From Gyrodactylus bullatarudis (Eukaryota > Platyhelminthes > Monogenea > Gyrodactylidea > Gyrodactylidae): DNA of 64,000 nt. This document shows positions 22,301 to 34,581 of the stretch, in pieces. The stretch spans positions 243,040 to 307,039 of the forward strand of contig SSNU01000235.1 of NCBI GenBank assembly GCA_012064415.1, written 5' to 3'. Below the pieces are notes generated by a model. It worked only from the letters and a program-made list of their open reading frames with translations, was not told the origin of the DNA and made no database searches. Every line of letters starts with the position of its first letter. The stretch's first letter is position 1. The position numbers were made by a program, and so were the translations under genes.

Positions 22301-25300
22301 GACTATTCAGGAGAACTGGAACTTCTCCACTACTACTATACGGTGTTGTGGACATGAGAAGACGGTCAAGAAGTCGTACGAAACTTGCTAATTTCTTCTG
22401 AGAGGCTGAACCGTTGGTATTTGCCGAGGTTCCATCAACACATATAATTATTCGGGTCTGTGGATTATAATTAATAAAAAATAAGCATAATTCGAGAAAC
22501 ATTCGAAATATCTTTTTTCGTTTTAGAAAGAACTGAAAATTTCTTTGATAAGTCTTGTTTCAATAGTCATAAATTCTGTTGGGATAGATGAAAATACAAC
22601 CATTTAGTTCCAAATTTATTCTACTTTCAGATGGAAAAATTTATTACTCAGTATTTTCAAATCCTTTATTGAATAGCAAAAGAGAGGTGTTTTTTCGAAA
22701 TCTCGCGTTTTGATCTATATCTCAGCTCACATGCAGCCGAATTATTTTTAAATATCAGCTTTAGAATTTAAAACTTCTTCACCTCACCATATTAATTACA
22801 GGTGGTTACATTTTTATGCTCCTATAATAAGACACTTATATTTTTGAGTCATATTGTATGACCTAAAGAATTTTCCTACTACTTATGTGTCATGAAAAAT
22901 ATATTTTTATACGAAAAAGTTTTCATTCTCTTGAATACATAAAAAACATAATTATGAAATCAGTCATCTTAATGCTACTCAGCGTTTTAGATTTTTGCAT
23001 GGTTTAGAATAAAGCGCACTGTATGATCTAATCAAAATGGGGAGTAAATCATGGGAAATCAAAGGATGAATCTGATTGGTCAATTAGTTTAGGTATGAGA
23101 ATTCCCATAATAGTCTATTAGTATAAATTATGCATAAACATGACCTATAGATGTGCCTTTGAAAACATGACGTATGACCGAACAAATGACCTATAAATAC
23201 TTTCAAAACTTTGTGAAATGAAACCCATTACCCTTTCTATAAAATATGACTTTTTGATGCTCTGATGATTATTTTAACGCACCTGTCGATCTCCAAGTCT
23301 TGCATCAAGCTTATGCAAAACTCCACATGTTCTCATGAGATAATATCGAAGACTAATCTCTTCCGGTGTTAATTGTGAAGGCTTCTTTTTATTATGGTCC
23401 ACTTCAAAGTCTGAGTCTAGTAAGGAGTCCTCATTGAGATCACTGTTCTGATCATAAAATTCAATTTTCTGCTTTTTCACTTTGTCTAGAGACTTTTTAA
23501 ACTTTTTCATTTTGTCCAAAGATTTTTTATGATTTTTCTTTGACTTTTTCGGCTTTTGAACTTGATATTCCTGCTTTGAGTTGAGAGAAATCGAACTTTG
23601 AGTATCGTTAACAAGGTTATTGAACCGTGAATTTGTTGCTGTAACAGCGGCTGCAGCAGCTGCTGCTGCTAGTGTTGCTGCTGACTCAATATCCTTTTGA
23701 GCGCTTCGATCTGAAATAATTTATAGACATTTGATATAAATATAATTGACATTTTGATCTATTTTGACTTGGTATTTTCTAAATTCTATACTGAACAACC
23801 TTAAGTATTTAGAACTACTGTATTTAACATTTTCACTATCAAAACAGGTTAATCAATATTCATTGTAAATAGTAGCAGTTCAATGAATCGGATCAGGATT
23901 TGGTTATCAGAAAATCTTCATCATGTTCGACTTTAGTCACGAAAATTAATGAACGGCACAAGAAATTTAGCTAATTAAAAATTAACAGGACTAGTTCTTG
24001 AATCGTGAATGATTGCATCCAAGAACTGAATTATGGGTTTAAAGACAAGTCGTGATATTCTAGAGGTTTTATAACACTCACTAAAGCTAGTTAATGCGAA
24101 GATGGGAATTCATGATTTTCACAGAATTCTGATTTTTTAATCAAGAAATCGAATTTGATCAAGATTACGAGGCCCACTTTCACCATATGAAGAAAAAAAA
24201 TTCGAAAGAACCTATATTTATTTCAAATCTCGAGTTAGCGCCAAACTTCCATATTTTTGAACTTGAAAGTCAAATTTTTTTTCAAGGTGAGAGAGTGGCC
24301 AAAAGTTGATTTTTAGGGTCACAATGAGAAAAGAAAACGGATTATAATCGCAAAACTTTAGATGAACTCATCATCAAAGACTTTTTTCCTAAAGGGATGG
24401 ATACTAATTAGAGTATTCTCCAGGAAATTATACCCCACTGTCAAATATAATAAATATTTTTTAGATTTAAATGACACTAGTTCCTCTTCTGTCCAATTTT
24501 GCCTAATGTATTCTGACAAGACTTTCTCCATCTCAACTTAATTACAGTACCATTGAGATTTTGTGCATTATTTTATTTTGAGATTTACTGTTGTTAGTAG
24601 ATAGCAGAGTAATATTTCTAACAGATGACAACTTTCGAAATCTTTAGCTTTTCCCTTGAGAGGAAGAGAGAACGTCTTTTGAAAACTACATGACAACAAA
24701 ATCATTAATTACTAATTAGTAATTTGATAAAGATTTCTTCGATTAGATCGAATTATCGAGTAATTAATAAACTCCTGTATATTCAGCGTATTTACAGTAA
24801 AAATATTTTTATGGTGAAATGATACATATGGTCTTTGATAGTAAACAAGGACTGAGGAGTTGAATAATTCTGAAAGCTTTGTTTTAAACTATATGCTGAT
24901 AAATCAAGAAATTTTTCTAAGCATAATTTCTAAATCTACAACACTCGAAAGGTTAATTCGTAAAGCAAATTAGAACTCGATGAAAAAATTGATACTATTA
25001 TAAAAATCTTAAATTTCCAAATTCATTGAGAATAATGATTTCATGAAAAAGAATAAAACGTTTAAATTAATCAACAATAATCAATATTTGTGTGAAATTG
25101 ATGGGAATTCTGGTCAAAGTTTAGTTAATAACTAAACTAATAGTTATCTCATATCATAATTTTACAAATCGGAATTTAGAGCTCAGTAACATACAGAAAT
25201 CTCATGCAATCATCTGACAAAGAAACAAGTCATGATTCGATAAAAGATTAGAAAATTACTTGATTACTATATTTTATAATGTTTTGGCAATTTCTCTGGA

Positions 25301-28300
25301 ATAATTTCGACTCTACAAAAATCAGAATGATATCTATCCAAAATTCAAATGAGATTACTGAAACAAAAGATAGAGAATTAACTTGAAGTTATTTCCATTA
25401 TCATTATTTATACCGAATGTATATGCATAGATTGTAATATAATGGAGAATATACCGGCTAGCAAAGCTTTTCTCGTGTAGTAAAGATATAGTTGCTGTTG
25501 TTCTTATTCCCTCTCATTCATAGGAGATTTGGAATTTGCATAAATGCTCGTTTAAACTGAAAAATTACCTAACTATAAAGGAAGAAGGAGGCAAATTTTA
25601 TTTTTTCCACGTAGATTTTGATGAAAAAAATTAATTGAATTATTGAAATTTTGTTTGGATAAGCTGGCCAATTTATCTTGTAGGAAATCATAACTAGCTT
25701 ATTATTATTTTTGATCCAATCAAAATTCATTAAATTATAGTAAAATTTGATTTTCAGGAATTATTTTGCTCTAAAAATATACATACTATAGCTCACACTA
25801 CAAATAATCTGCAAGCCTCACACCTCTCATTTATCTACTCCAGTTTAGAAGCTATCCCTCATATTTTAAGTAAAGGTTAGGGTTGCCACAAGAGAATTCT
25901 CTTGATAACTAAACCTGATTGACATGAAGTTGAGAATTTAATAATTTTACAAAGAATTCGATATTTTTCTCCGGATTCACAGAAAAAAAAATTTTTTGAA
26001 TTCTAAAACGGAATGAGTTAATGAGATGTGAATATTCGAAAAAATTCAATCTGACCAAAATTAGGCCGCTTTTTGAATTTCGAAAATGCACCAAATTTCC
26101 TCCTTTTCAACTTCTGAACCCAAAATTTTTTATCGATTTCGATAATTTGAAACAGTTAAATGCAGATATTTGGGATCAACATTGAACGAAGTATTCGAAT
26201 TCACCTGCAGAAGTTCACTGAAGTTCTTCATTACTGTGGGAAATCGAACCACTTGAGTTTTTCGTTAATCACGAAGGCAAATTATCCAAAATAGGTTTAA
26301 CTTTTTCACGGAGATCTTTAAGATCTTCGCTATCTCTATGGCCAAATTCGAATCCTTCGTCTAATATTGATCCCAAATATCATCACTTCACAGGGTTCAA
26401 AAGTTGAAAAAGTGGAAATTTGGTGCATTTTCAATATTCAAAAATCGGCCTAATTTTGGTCAGATTGAACTTTTTTCGGAATCTTTTCGATTATCCACAT
26501 CTTATTAGCTCATTCCGTTTTAGAATTCTTAAAATTATTTTTGTCTGTGAATCCGGAGAAAAATATCGAATTCTTTGTAAAAATAGAATAGTAAATTAGA
26601 ATATCAATGTTAGTAAACTCTAATTTAATCTTTCCAAGAAGAAAGTTCAGATTTATATTGGCTTTAGAATTAAATGATTCAGCATCATTTCAGAGGTTAA
26701 TAACTAGGATTTTTGAAGTTTTTTTGGAGGTCAATTAATGAATCGTTTAATTCTAAAGCCAATATAAATCTGAACTTTCTTCTTGGAAAGATTAAGTCGA
26801 TTCAGTAATGAAATCCAAAAAGTTTAGAACTAACTTAGAGTTTACAAAAATTTTCCCAATTTCTATTTATTTGGACATTAAGATGGCTTACATTGACTCT
26901 TTGAATAATGCCCACCAGATTGGCTTTTGGTGCGGGATCTAGATTCTTTGCTATTCTTTCCATGATGGTGGTTTATATCATTGTTGATTCCGTTTCCTGA
27001 CCACAAGAGTATCTCATTCACAGTTGAGGCTGTTGTACTCGGATTACATGATCTCATTATATTGGGAGATTCATTCATAAAGAAACTCTTCTCTGGGTGA
27101 TCGTCATTATAGTGCATATTACGTAGGGAATTGAGTTTTCTCCTTCCATAGATTAAATTCTTTAGGGGTATTATGATCACAAGTAGGAGGATTATACCAC
27201 TTAGGCCAAAGCATAATGAAGATATAATCAGGCTGGCCAGATAGACCTTTTTCAAGATGATATCGTTATTCATGGGCTGAGTGGTATTGGCAAAGATGTT
27301 CGGAAACATTTGATTGAAGTAAACCTTTGAGGCTGGGAAAAAATCAAGATTATCAAAAGATGGGCTCATTCCGAAAATGACCCAAAGTAAAAAATTTGTC
27401 CAAAAGAAAATACTTTATAAAACTACAACACTTGGAACAAGAAATAAATATTTTGACGTTAAACTATTCTATCAAGGATTCCATAGAACGAGAAATTTCA
27501 CTTTCAATCTTGAAATTGTTAGTTTAAACCTTGTCAAATAAAGATAAAAAATATACTATTTTCACAAAAAACTCAATATTTTTCTTGAGAAAGTTTAGAA
27601 AAAATTAATTTTTTGAATTCCAAGGTGAAACCATAAAATTTTGAATGAATTCCATTTCGCCAAAATTTAACTATTTTTGAATTTTAAAAAGGTGCAAAAT
27701 TTCTCAAGCTCGAAATTTTTATCGATTTCGAAGATTTGAAGCCATTAAATGTTGGCATCAATATTAAACGAAGAATTCGATTTCGGCCATAGATGCTTAA
27801 ATTTTTGAAAATGGCAGTGTTACAGTGTACACTAGGCTAGGGTGAAATTTTTTTTTCTGCGAACATCTCACAAGAGGACTTACTTTTTTGATAAATTTTA
27901 GTACTCAGATCATGCTTTGCATATTTTTAAAGCATGAAAATCATTCTCCATTATTCCATTACCCATTTTTCCCACATTATCCCACGGACATGATAAAATA
28001 ACGAAATTTACCATGAAGCCCCTTTTGATGACAATATTACTATTTTTGAAGATAAAAATCAAGAAACTCATTGGATGGCCTAGATATTTCGGATTTTAGT
28101 GAATGCGTGGTGAAAATTCATTTGAAAAATTTTGGATTTTTAAAACCGAATGACATTATGAACAAGCATTTTCGACACATGCTTCAATACAAAATAATGC
28201 TTAGAATCGATAGTTCTATCAGAAAAGTTGGTCCTAATATGAGGTTAAAAATTTTACCATAGCCTAGTGTACACTCAATCTTAATTCAGTTATCACAATT

Positions 28301-31300
28301 AAAAATAGAGAATTTATGCTTTCTCTTCATCTCCTGTATAAATGGTAATAGTTACATTGAAAAAAATAAGAACAGACAAGAGAAAATTGCCACAAAAAAC
28401 TTACATGGATCTTTGATCGATGTGATCCATTCAAAGAGAAGAAATAGAAATGAAATTGTATTCACAAACACCCACGTCCATATGGGAAGGCAACAAGCGA
28501 ATCGATAAGTCCTCCTCTTGTCACCTAGGAATTAAGAAGAGAAAAACACCGATCATAAAAATAATAGTGGGAAATTTATATATTTACTGTTCAATCATTA
28601 GATTTCCTTTTGGTTCATTCATTTACTAAATAAAGCCAACACAGTCTTACAAATCGGACTTTATATTTTGTCTACTCAATGATATTTTCCACTTTTGTAG
28701 AGAATTTTTCGCTGATTTCACATATAAATATTCTACAATAGATTTATCAAATTATTCGGTAAAAACTGAAAACCCGACTTGCAGTGCTTTTACCTTACAA
28801 TAGAGAAAAACATAAGAGATATAGAAAGACAGAAACTACATCATCTTGTTCAGGAATAAATTCTTAACAAAAAAGTTGACTCTTCTAGTTTCTGAGTTAT
28901 TCAGAATCAGAGTTGAAAATGCACCCATTTTGACATGAAGATGAGAATTTACTAATTTTACAAAGAATTCGATATTTTTCTCCGGATTCACAGAAAAAAA
29001 AAATTTTTGAATTCTAAAACGGAATGAGTTAATGAGATGTGAATATTCGAAAAAATTCAATCTGACCAAAATTAGGCCGCTTTTTGAATTTCGAAAATGC
29101 ACCAAATTTCCTCCTTTTCAACTTCTGAACCCAAAATTTTTTATCGATTTCGATAATTTGAAACAGTTAAATGCAGATATTTGGGATCAACATTGAACGA
29201 AGTATTCGAATTCAGATATAGAAAGACAGAAACTACATCATCTTGTTCAGGAATAAATTCTTAACAAAAAAGTTGACTCTTCTAGTTTCTGAGTTATTCA
29301 GAATCAGAGTTGAAAATGCACCCATTTTCTTCGGAAATCCTCAATTTTAAGCACCTTGTAGTAAAGAAATCTAACTCAATTAGGATACAGTAGTCCTTAG
29401 AGTATCAAAAGCGTATTTTACAGAAGCATAATTTTCGAAAAGTTTTGTAAGAACAAAAACTTTTCTTAAAGGGCTACTCAATTCATTCATTTTCAAAGGT
29501 GTTGATAGCATTTTCAAAAGTTGAAATCTTCAGCCTTCTTCTAGCCACAATGAATCTCTAACTAGTGAATTATTTACATTCCTTTTTTTATTGTTGGGAA
29601 ATGATGATCTCAAATGTTAAAAATAGATCTCCGCACGCATGCCGAACTGGAGAGTACTTGGTGGTACTATTATCTGAAATCGAATTATCCAAAGATTTGG
29701 AGTGTTGGCATACACCAAAGAGAATCTTTTTGGCATCATCCAGTGTTTATACTACGGATATAATGCAATAAATAATTGTGTTATACTCAAACATAAAAAG
29801 GAGATACAAGAGTAGCAGTAGTAGAATGATTACAACATAGGAAACATTCTGATGATTATCTTATATATCTTTCCAGGAATAATCCATATTTCCCACTTTT
29901 TATCTCAAATTGTAATCTCACAGATTCTAAGGAATATACAACTAGATTTGATATAGAGTTGGGAATCTCAATTTCTTCATCAGGATGATTAAAATTTTCT
30001 GAAATCCAGATCATGAGACTCATTTTTAATCGTATAACCCTTAACGTTCCATTGTGCCATTAAAGACACCACTCAAGGAACTCATTATTATACATCTGAG
30101 CCTAAGAAAATACACTTCGTTTATCACCCATTCGATAAGAAATGGCAAAAATCTCAGCTCTATCATTCGTTAAACCATAGTACTATACTAATTCAAAGAG
30201 TTAATTTTTTCAAAAAAATCAGTTTTTGTTTAAAAACGTTTTTTTGAAAACCAAGGTCATTGATAAAAATTAAGATAACTTTTATCGAGTAATCATACCC
30301 GTAGAATTTAAAAATGCAATCGCTTGAAATCAGTTATCTTCTGAAATTATTAAGATCACAAACCATAGAATAGACATGAGGTTGAAAGCGAGTAATATGA
30401 GACTTTAAGGGTTAAAGAAAACAAAGGAGAAATATTATTTTGAAGTATTTCTATTTGGTATCAAATTCTGATTTCGAACTTGATGATTTTTGATTAGCTT
30501 TTAGTAAAGAATTTGAAATTTATATTGGTAATTTCTTACTGTAGGCATCCTCGCTAGCCCATTGTAGACGGTAGATCAATTTATTGTATCGAATCTCTGA
30601 AGCTGAGGTCAACTTGTCCGACAGCATGAGCATACCATCCCAAGCACTATTCAGTGAACTCAAATTCAGGGTTATTGGGAGCAGTCTAAAATAAAACGAA
30701 TTACATTTCAAAAATGCACCAATTTGAACTCGTTAATGATAAAACATTATGTTACAATTGAAAAAGGTGAAAAGATTGAAGATGGATTTATTCAAAACTC
30801 ATTGGAATTTAACATTGTATATAAAACCTATCCTGGGCTCTTTTTCAATTAAATAGAGCTAGTTCATCTCAAGATGAGAGAGAATTCACAATTTTACAAA
30901 TAAAAATGATTCAAGATAAAATTTAATCTGAAAAAAATTAGACCAGTTTTTGAATATCATTTTCCATATTTTGAATTCAAGGCTTCAATAGATTTCGAGT
31001 ATTTAGTTAAACCAGCCACGGTCAGAAGAATATTTTCTCTTTATATGTCTCAGTTTAATACATAAATATAATGGAACTACCTAATAAATAATTATAATTC
31101 TCAGAAAAACATTTTTCAATCAAGAGCTAGTTCATATGAAAAAAATCCTCTATTCTTATTGGTTGATTATTGATCATCTAATGAAACAATAATTGCAATC
31201 CAAAATTTTTTTTACCAAGTATTCTTCGATGTACAGGTCTTTAGTAAATTTACTATTCGATGGATGCTTGAGGTGTAATTGAAAATAATTTACTTTAATC

Positions 31301-34300
31301 AGGTAATTGGAAGGAAGCCCTGATTCGTAACTTTAACTGAAACTTGAATGTAGTTTATATACGAAGATAACAGACAATAAATGGAAGCTTACTTAACACT
31401 CTTGGCATCTGTAGGCGCTTCGGGCACTTTATAAAATAAAATATCGAACAGGAGCTGCCATGTCTGCGAGTAACGCTTCAAAGTTTCACTTAGGCTCATT
31501 GCTCGCTCCCATCTCTTGAGAGAAGTTCCAATAAATAAAAATACTAAAAATAAATTCATTAATTCTCGTCCCATATGAAAAAATGAACATTTTAAACTAT
31601 GGATCTGTTTCCTCCAATAATTCCGTGGAATAACCGTTAAATAAGAAAATAAGTTTTCCTGATAACTTATCACTTAGGCCGGTAAGAAAGAAACAATAAT
31701 TTTACAAAAATTTGCCCTTTTTCTTAAAAATAGCAGATATATACAATGCGTAAAATACATTACTTTCTAAACGATTTCTTGAAAAAAGTCTTGAAAGATC
31801 TATTGGTAGAATAATACGGAATAATTGATGAAACTGTCTTTTTGACTTGTTGAGAGAAGTATTCTGAACAAAATGTACCTATTGATACTATAAAAACTTC
31901 AAACCAATGAAATTCAGATGAAAAAAGTACTCTGATTGGTCTAAGAATTATTATCCAATAATCGAGTTGAAAAAGAAAATTTCGTCGACCGTAGCGCTAA
32001 GGGGTCTATACGTTTTCGTTGGAATTAATACGATATCTAAAAGAGTTGATTTCTAAAAAAACCTACTTTGACCTAGACTGGAATGATGAAAGAAAGGCTC
32101 ATTGATGTGCAAATCAAGAAGATATAATGGGACAGGATAATCATTCAAAATAGTAAAAAATAGCTTTTGTTGAAAAAAAAAGCAAATTTATTTCAGAAAC
32201 TAAAACAAACACAATTGTACGCTCTACATCATTTTAATCAGATTTCATTGCTAATTTACATATTAAAAATAGTAAAAAAAACCCTAATAACTAGACCCTA
32301 AAGACCAAATTCCTAGACCTATAAACAACTTTTCAAATTTTTAGGTCATTTTTTAAGACCTTAACCCTAGAACGAAATCTCGGGTTATTTTACACCCCAT
32401 TTGTATTGAAATCCCCATAAGAAAAATAAATATTTCGGACGAGGGTTAAATACTTTTTTGAATAAAAGTATACTATTCTCAAGTAAAGATATCAAACGTT
32501 TTTATTATAATATAACATATAATATATGAGATTCAAAACGATCTTCATTGAAGTTCCAGATTTTTGTAAATTGGAACTCATCTGGAACTCAGTGATAACC
32601 AACGGAATCACTAGAGGACACCGATTCACTGTAACAAGTTTAAATTTTTAAAGCTTACCTATTAAAACACAATAAAAAATAATTGCTGTAAATCCAACAG
32701 CGAGGCCTAGCTTCCAATTGATAACGAGTGAAAATATGTAGGAAATAATGAGTGTTAAAGAAATGGGCAAGAATATTATAAGCCAGTTGAGCTGGAATTT
32801 CCTCGTCTCATTGGCTGTCTTGAGAGTTTGAATTGCATTTATGGCTTTAAGTTCAGCTGTAGAATTTAAGAATGTCATTATTAATTTAATCCCATACTTT
32901 TATTGAGATATTAATCAGTTAAAGATTTACTAAAACCTGAAGAAAAAACTCTTTAAATGAATAAATTCCAGTGTGACTGGTTAGTTTCTTATATCGGACG
33001 TACCATCCGAAAGTTATCAACCAGATCAGGATACACGCACGAGACCAAGATGCTTCAATTTCTAATTTTGTATGATCTTCAATTCTTCTAGCCTATTTTC
33101 ATTCATCTTTTAACTTTTATCATTATTTATGTGACTCTACTGATGAACCATAAATGTACATTTAGTGGATAAAAAACCCTTCTTTTATATCTACAAATAT
33201 GATTTTAATCGGATTACCAGACTTTTTTGAAATATCTTTAATTTGCATAGATTCAAAGAGCTCAACGAAATTCTGGTGAGTATCAAGTATTAAATTTACT
33301 GCTTAAACGTTCAAAGTAGACATCTCGAGCAGTTGAACCACTCCTATTGAAAAGACCAATGATTATTGGGAGGACTGTTTGCGGGCATAACAACATGTCG
33401 GCTATTGACCGAATACATTTCGCTTGATGAAGGTTAATCTCATCGTTGGCTGGGGAATTTTGATTCAATAGGCCAGTTGTACTGGACCAGATTGATTCTT
33501 CGTGATTATCAAGAAGATAATTCGAACTGGGATTCTTGAACGCTTCTATACATTGGTCAATGCTGTCTGAAAAGGTATCAAAATTTTAGAATTTTTTTCT
33601 GAGAGCCAAGTTAAAGAAGTAACTGTGTTATTAAACATCTTCAAAATACCAGATAAAGTTGGTTGATATGAAGTTGGGAATCTGTGATTTTTACGAAAAC
33701 CTCAATTTTTTATTTAAAATATTTGAATATGTTAAAGATTTTTTAGGATCCTTCTCGTGTTCCCCACTTTAACGATTTGAAGAAAAAAATTATTTTTCAA
33801 ATTTGGCGCCAGAATCCCATTTTTTCGAACTGAAAATTATTATTCATTTCAAAGTGATAGAATGATCAAAAGTTGATTTTCAGGATCACAATGAGACAAG
33901 AAAACAAAACATCTCGAGGGATTTAGATATGTCGAAATTTCATTAATTTTCAAGTAGTAATGATCGAAAAATTGAAATTCGACTCCAAAACAATAATGAA
34001 GTTATGCATCAGAACAGATTTAGCATATTAGGCTTTCAAATTTTATTGTGATCTTGAAAATCAACTTTTGATCATTCTCTCACTTTGAAATCTATAAAAA
34101 TTTGTAAATCTATTTTTTTCTTCAAATCGTAAAAGTGGCGAACACGAGTAGGATTCCAAAAAATCTCTAACATATTCGAATTTTTTACAAATATCATTGG
34201 TTAGTACGAAGAAGTGATAATAATTGTGCTGAAGAAAAGATATTTCTATCTATTGAAAATATCCCGAATCAGCTACATTATGCAATGGGAAAAACATTTT

Positions 34301-34581
34301 CTGAAACGGAAATTAGGAAATTTGCGATTGTAAAATATCTTACTACACTTACTCAAGCCAAGTAGTTCATCCAATTTTGTTTTCTGAGGCACTGAGCGTA
34401 CTTCCTTCGAATGTTTCGAGTTAAATGTTAAAGTTCTTGGCGTAGAATACTCGTTGCCAATTCTCTTTAGACTCGACCGAACATCTTTTGTTGTGCTAGG
34501 AAAGAATCTTTTGAAATTTTTGATTTCAAGTTTGTTGAGCTCAATCGAAAATAGATTTCTTATGTATGATTTTGAAACCAT
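16391..34581 (-). CDS. KIDINS220/ARMS-like KAP-domain membrane protein without ankyrin repeats
   Basis: KIDINS220 is a membrane scaffold for neurotrophin and other receptors. Fifteen exons: 34581-34353, 33566-33300, 32856-32659, 31543-31393, 30685-30540, 28524-28405, 27332-26892, 23710-23283, 22457-21987, 21918-21747, 18966-18522, 18426-18125, 18051-17992, 17451-17321, 17194-16391. Phases match and the sum is 4365 nt (1454 aa). Family landmarks: membrane helices near residues 190-231, 341-366 and 395-425 (FQLNWLIIFL, CCLPIWTWVF); HLPIYLEEAP; GRMLRLNRL; HWPFLTSWLVLFFEE; and a SAM-like region with FGDWHLF near 1260. Two things are odd. The Walker A site (GPWGSGKS in human) reads FNRSGSTA near 148-155, and Walker B reads IIICVDGTSA with the second acidic residue gone, so nucleotide binding is probably lost. 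ATG 34581 has an in-frame TAA 15 nt upstream and no splice acceptor between, so the protein starts without the ankyrin block of vertebrate KIDINS220. Confidence 0.9.
19993..20208 (+). pseudogene. Penelope-like GIY-YIG endonuclease fragment (intron of the KAP gene)
   Basis: The frame reads DLLKPEEKTQLVYKFQCNCG then TSYIGKTIRKFPRRS. This is the start of the GIY-YIG nuclease domain typical of Penelope-like retroelements: a Cys pair, then YIGKT. The rest of the domain and the reverse transcriptase are missing. It lies in the intron between exons 21918-21747 and 18966-18522, antisense to the host gene. A sister copy lies at 32.95 kb. Confidence 0.7.
25921..26588. repeat. Foldback repeat with about 196-bp arms, in an intron
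   Basis: 25921-26117 and 26393-26588 are inverted copies with moderate divergence. Each contains CTCCGGATTCACAGA or its complement. The left arm and part of the spacer recur almost unchanged at 28932-29213. Shorter relatives are visible near 17.6, 19.6, 27.6 and 39.9 kb. No coding frame is credible. Confidence 0.75.
26625..26795. repeat. 57-bp near-perfect hairpin
   Basis: 26625-26681 and 26739-26795 are reverse complements with one visible mismatch, around a 57-nt loop. The transcript on either strand would form a long hairpin inside the KAP-gene intron. It could be a small MITE or a hairpin RNA source; the sequence does not say which. Confidence 0.7.
27830..28269. mobile_element. Short DNA transposon/MITE with CACTAGGCTA ends and TA flanks
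   Basis: The ends are CACTAGGCTAGGGTGAAAT (27830 on) and, from the minus strand at 28269, CACTAGGCTATGGTAAAAT. A TA dinucleotide flanks each side (27828-27829, 28270-28271), as in Tc1/mariner insertions. The motif GTGTACAC spans each junction. A 63-codon open frame inside (28071-28262) has no recognisable domain. Length is 440 bp. It lies in a KAP-gene intron. Confidence 0.55.
28817..29328. repeat. 115-bp identical direct repeats flanking a 282-bp repeat fragment
   Basis: 28817-28931 and 29214-29328 are identical 115-bp direct repeats by my reading. Between them sits 28932-29213, almost identical to 25921-26202. The insert is an internal piece of that repeat, since the 25.9 kb copy continues past the point where this one stops. 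The structure looks like an insertion with an exceptionally long target-site duplication. A tandem duplication with templated filling is the alternative. It lies in an intron. Confidence 0.8.
30034..30415. mobile_element. piggyBac-like MITE (TTAACCCTTA family)
   Basis: Ends read ATAACCCTTAACGTTCC and, from the minus strand, TTAACCCTTAAAGTCTC. The left TTAA has decayed to ATAA. The interior (GTTTAAAAACGTTTTTTTGAAAA, AGGTCATTGATAAAAA) matches the copy at 61714-62221. It is non-coding, in a KAP-gene intron. Confidence 0.7.
32361..32449. mobile_element. Tiny TTAA-flanked MITE (89 bp)
   Basis: The ends are TTAACCCTAGAACGAAAT and, from the minus strand, TTAACCCTCGTCCGAAAT. They match the ends of the piggyBac element at 9.2 kb (TTAACCCTTGCACGAAAT), so it is probably a deletion derivative of that family. 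Confidence 0.6.
32946..33060 (+). pseudogene. Penelope-like GIY-YIG fragment, second copy
   Basis: The sequence reads KFQCDW, then VSYIGRTIRKLSTRSG. It matches the fragment at 20.03 kb, with the second Cys lost and a stop just upstream. Too short to function. It lies in the intron between exons 33566-33300 and 32856-32659 of the KAP gene. Confidence 0.55.
33660..34190. repeat. Dispersed foldback repeat in intron 1 of the KAP gene
   Basis: 33720-33900 and 34045-34185 are inverted, diverged copies (GATCAAAAGTTGATTTTC and its complement; GTGTTCCCCACTTT / AAAGTGGCGAACAC). Further copies of the same family are visible at 24.11-24.36, 43.15-43.6, 47.61-47.76 and 63.50-63.87 kb. It is non-coding. 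Confidence 0.6.

Noticed and set aside
22117..22401. Plus-strand 94-codon open frame
   Set aside because: Antisense to exon 22457-21987 of the KAP gene, whose frame and splice sites are supported.
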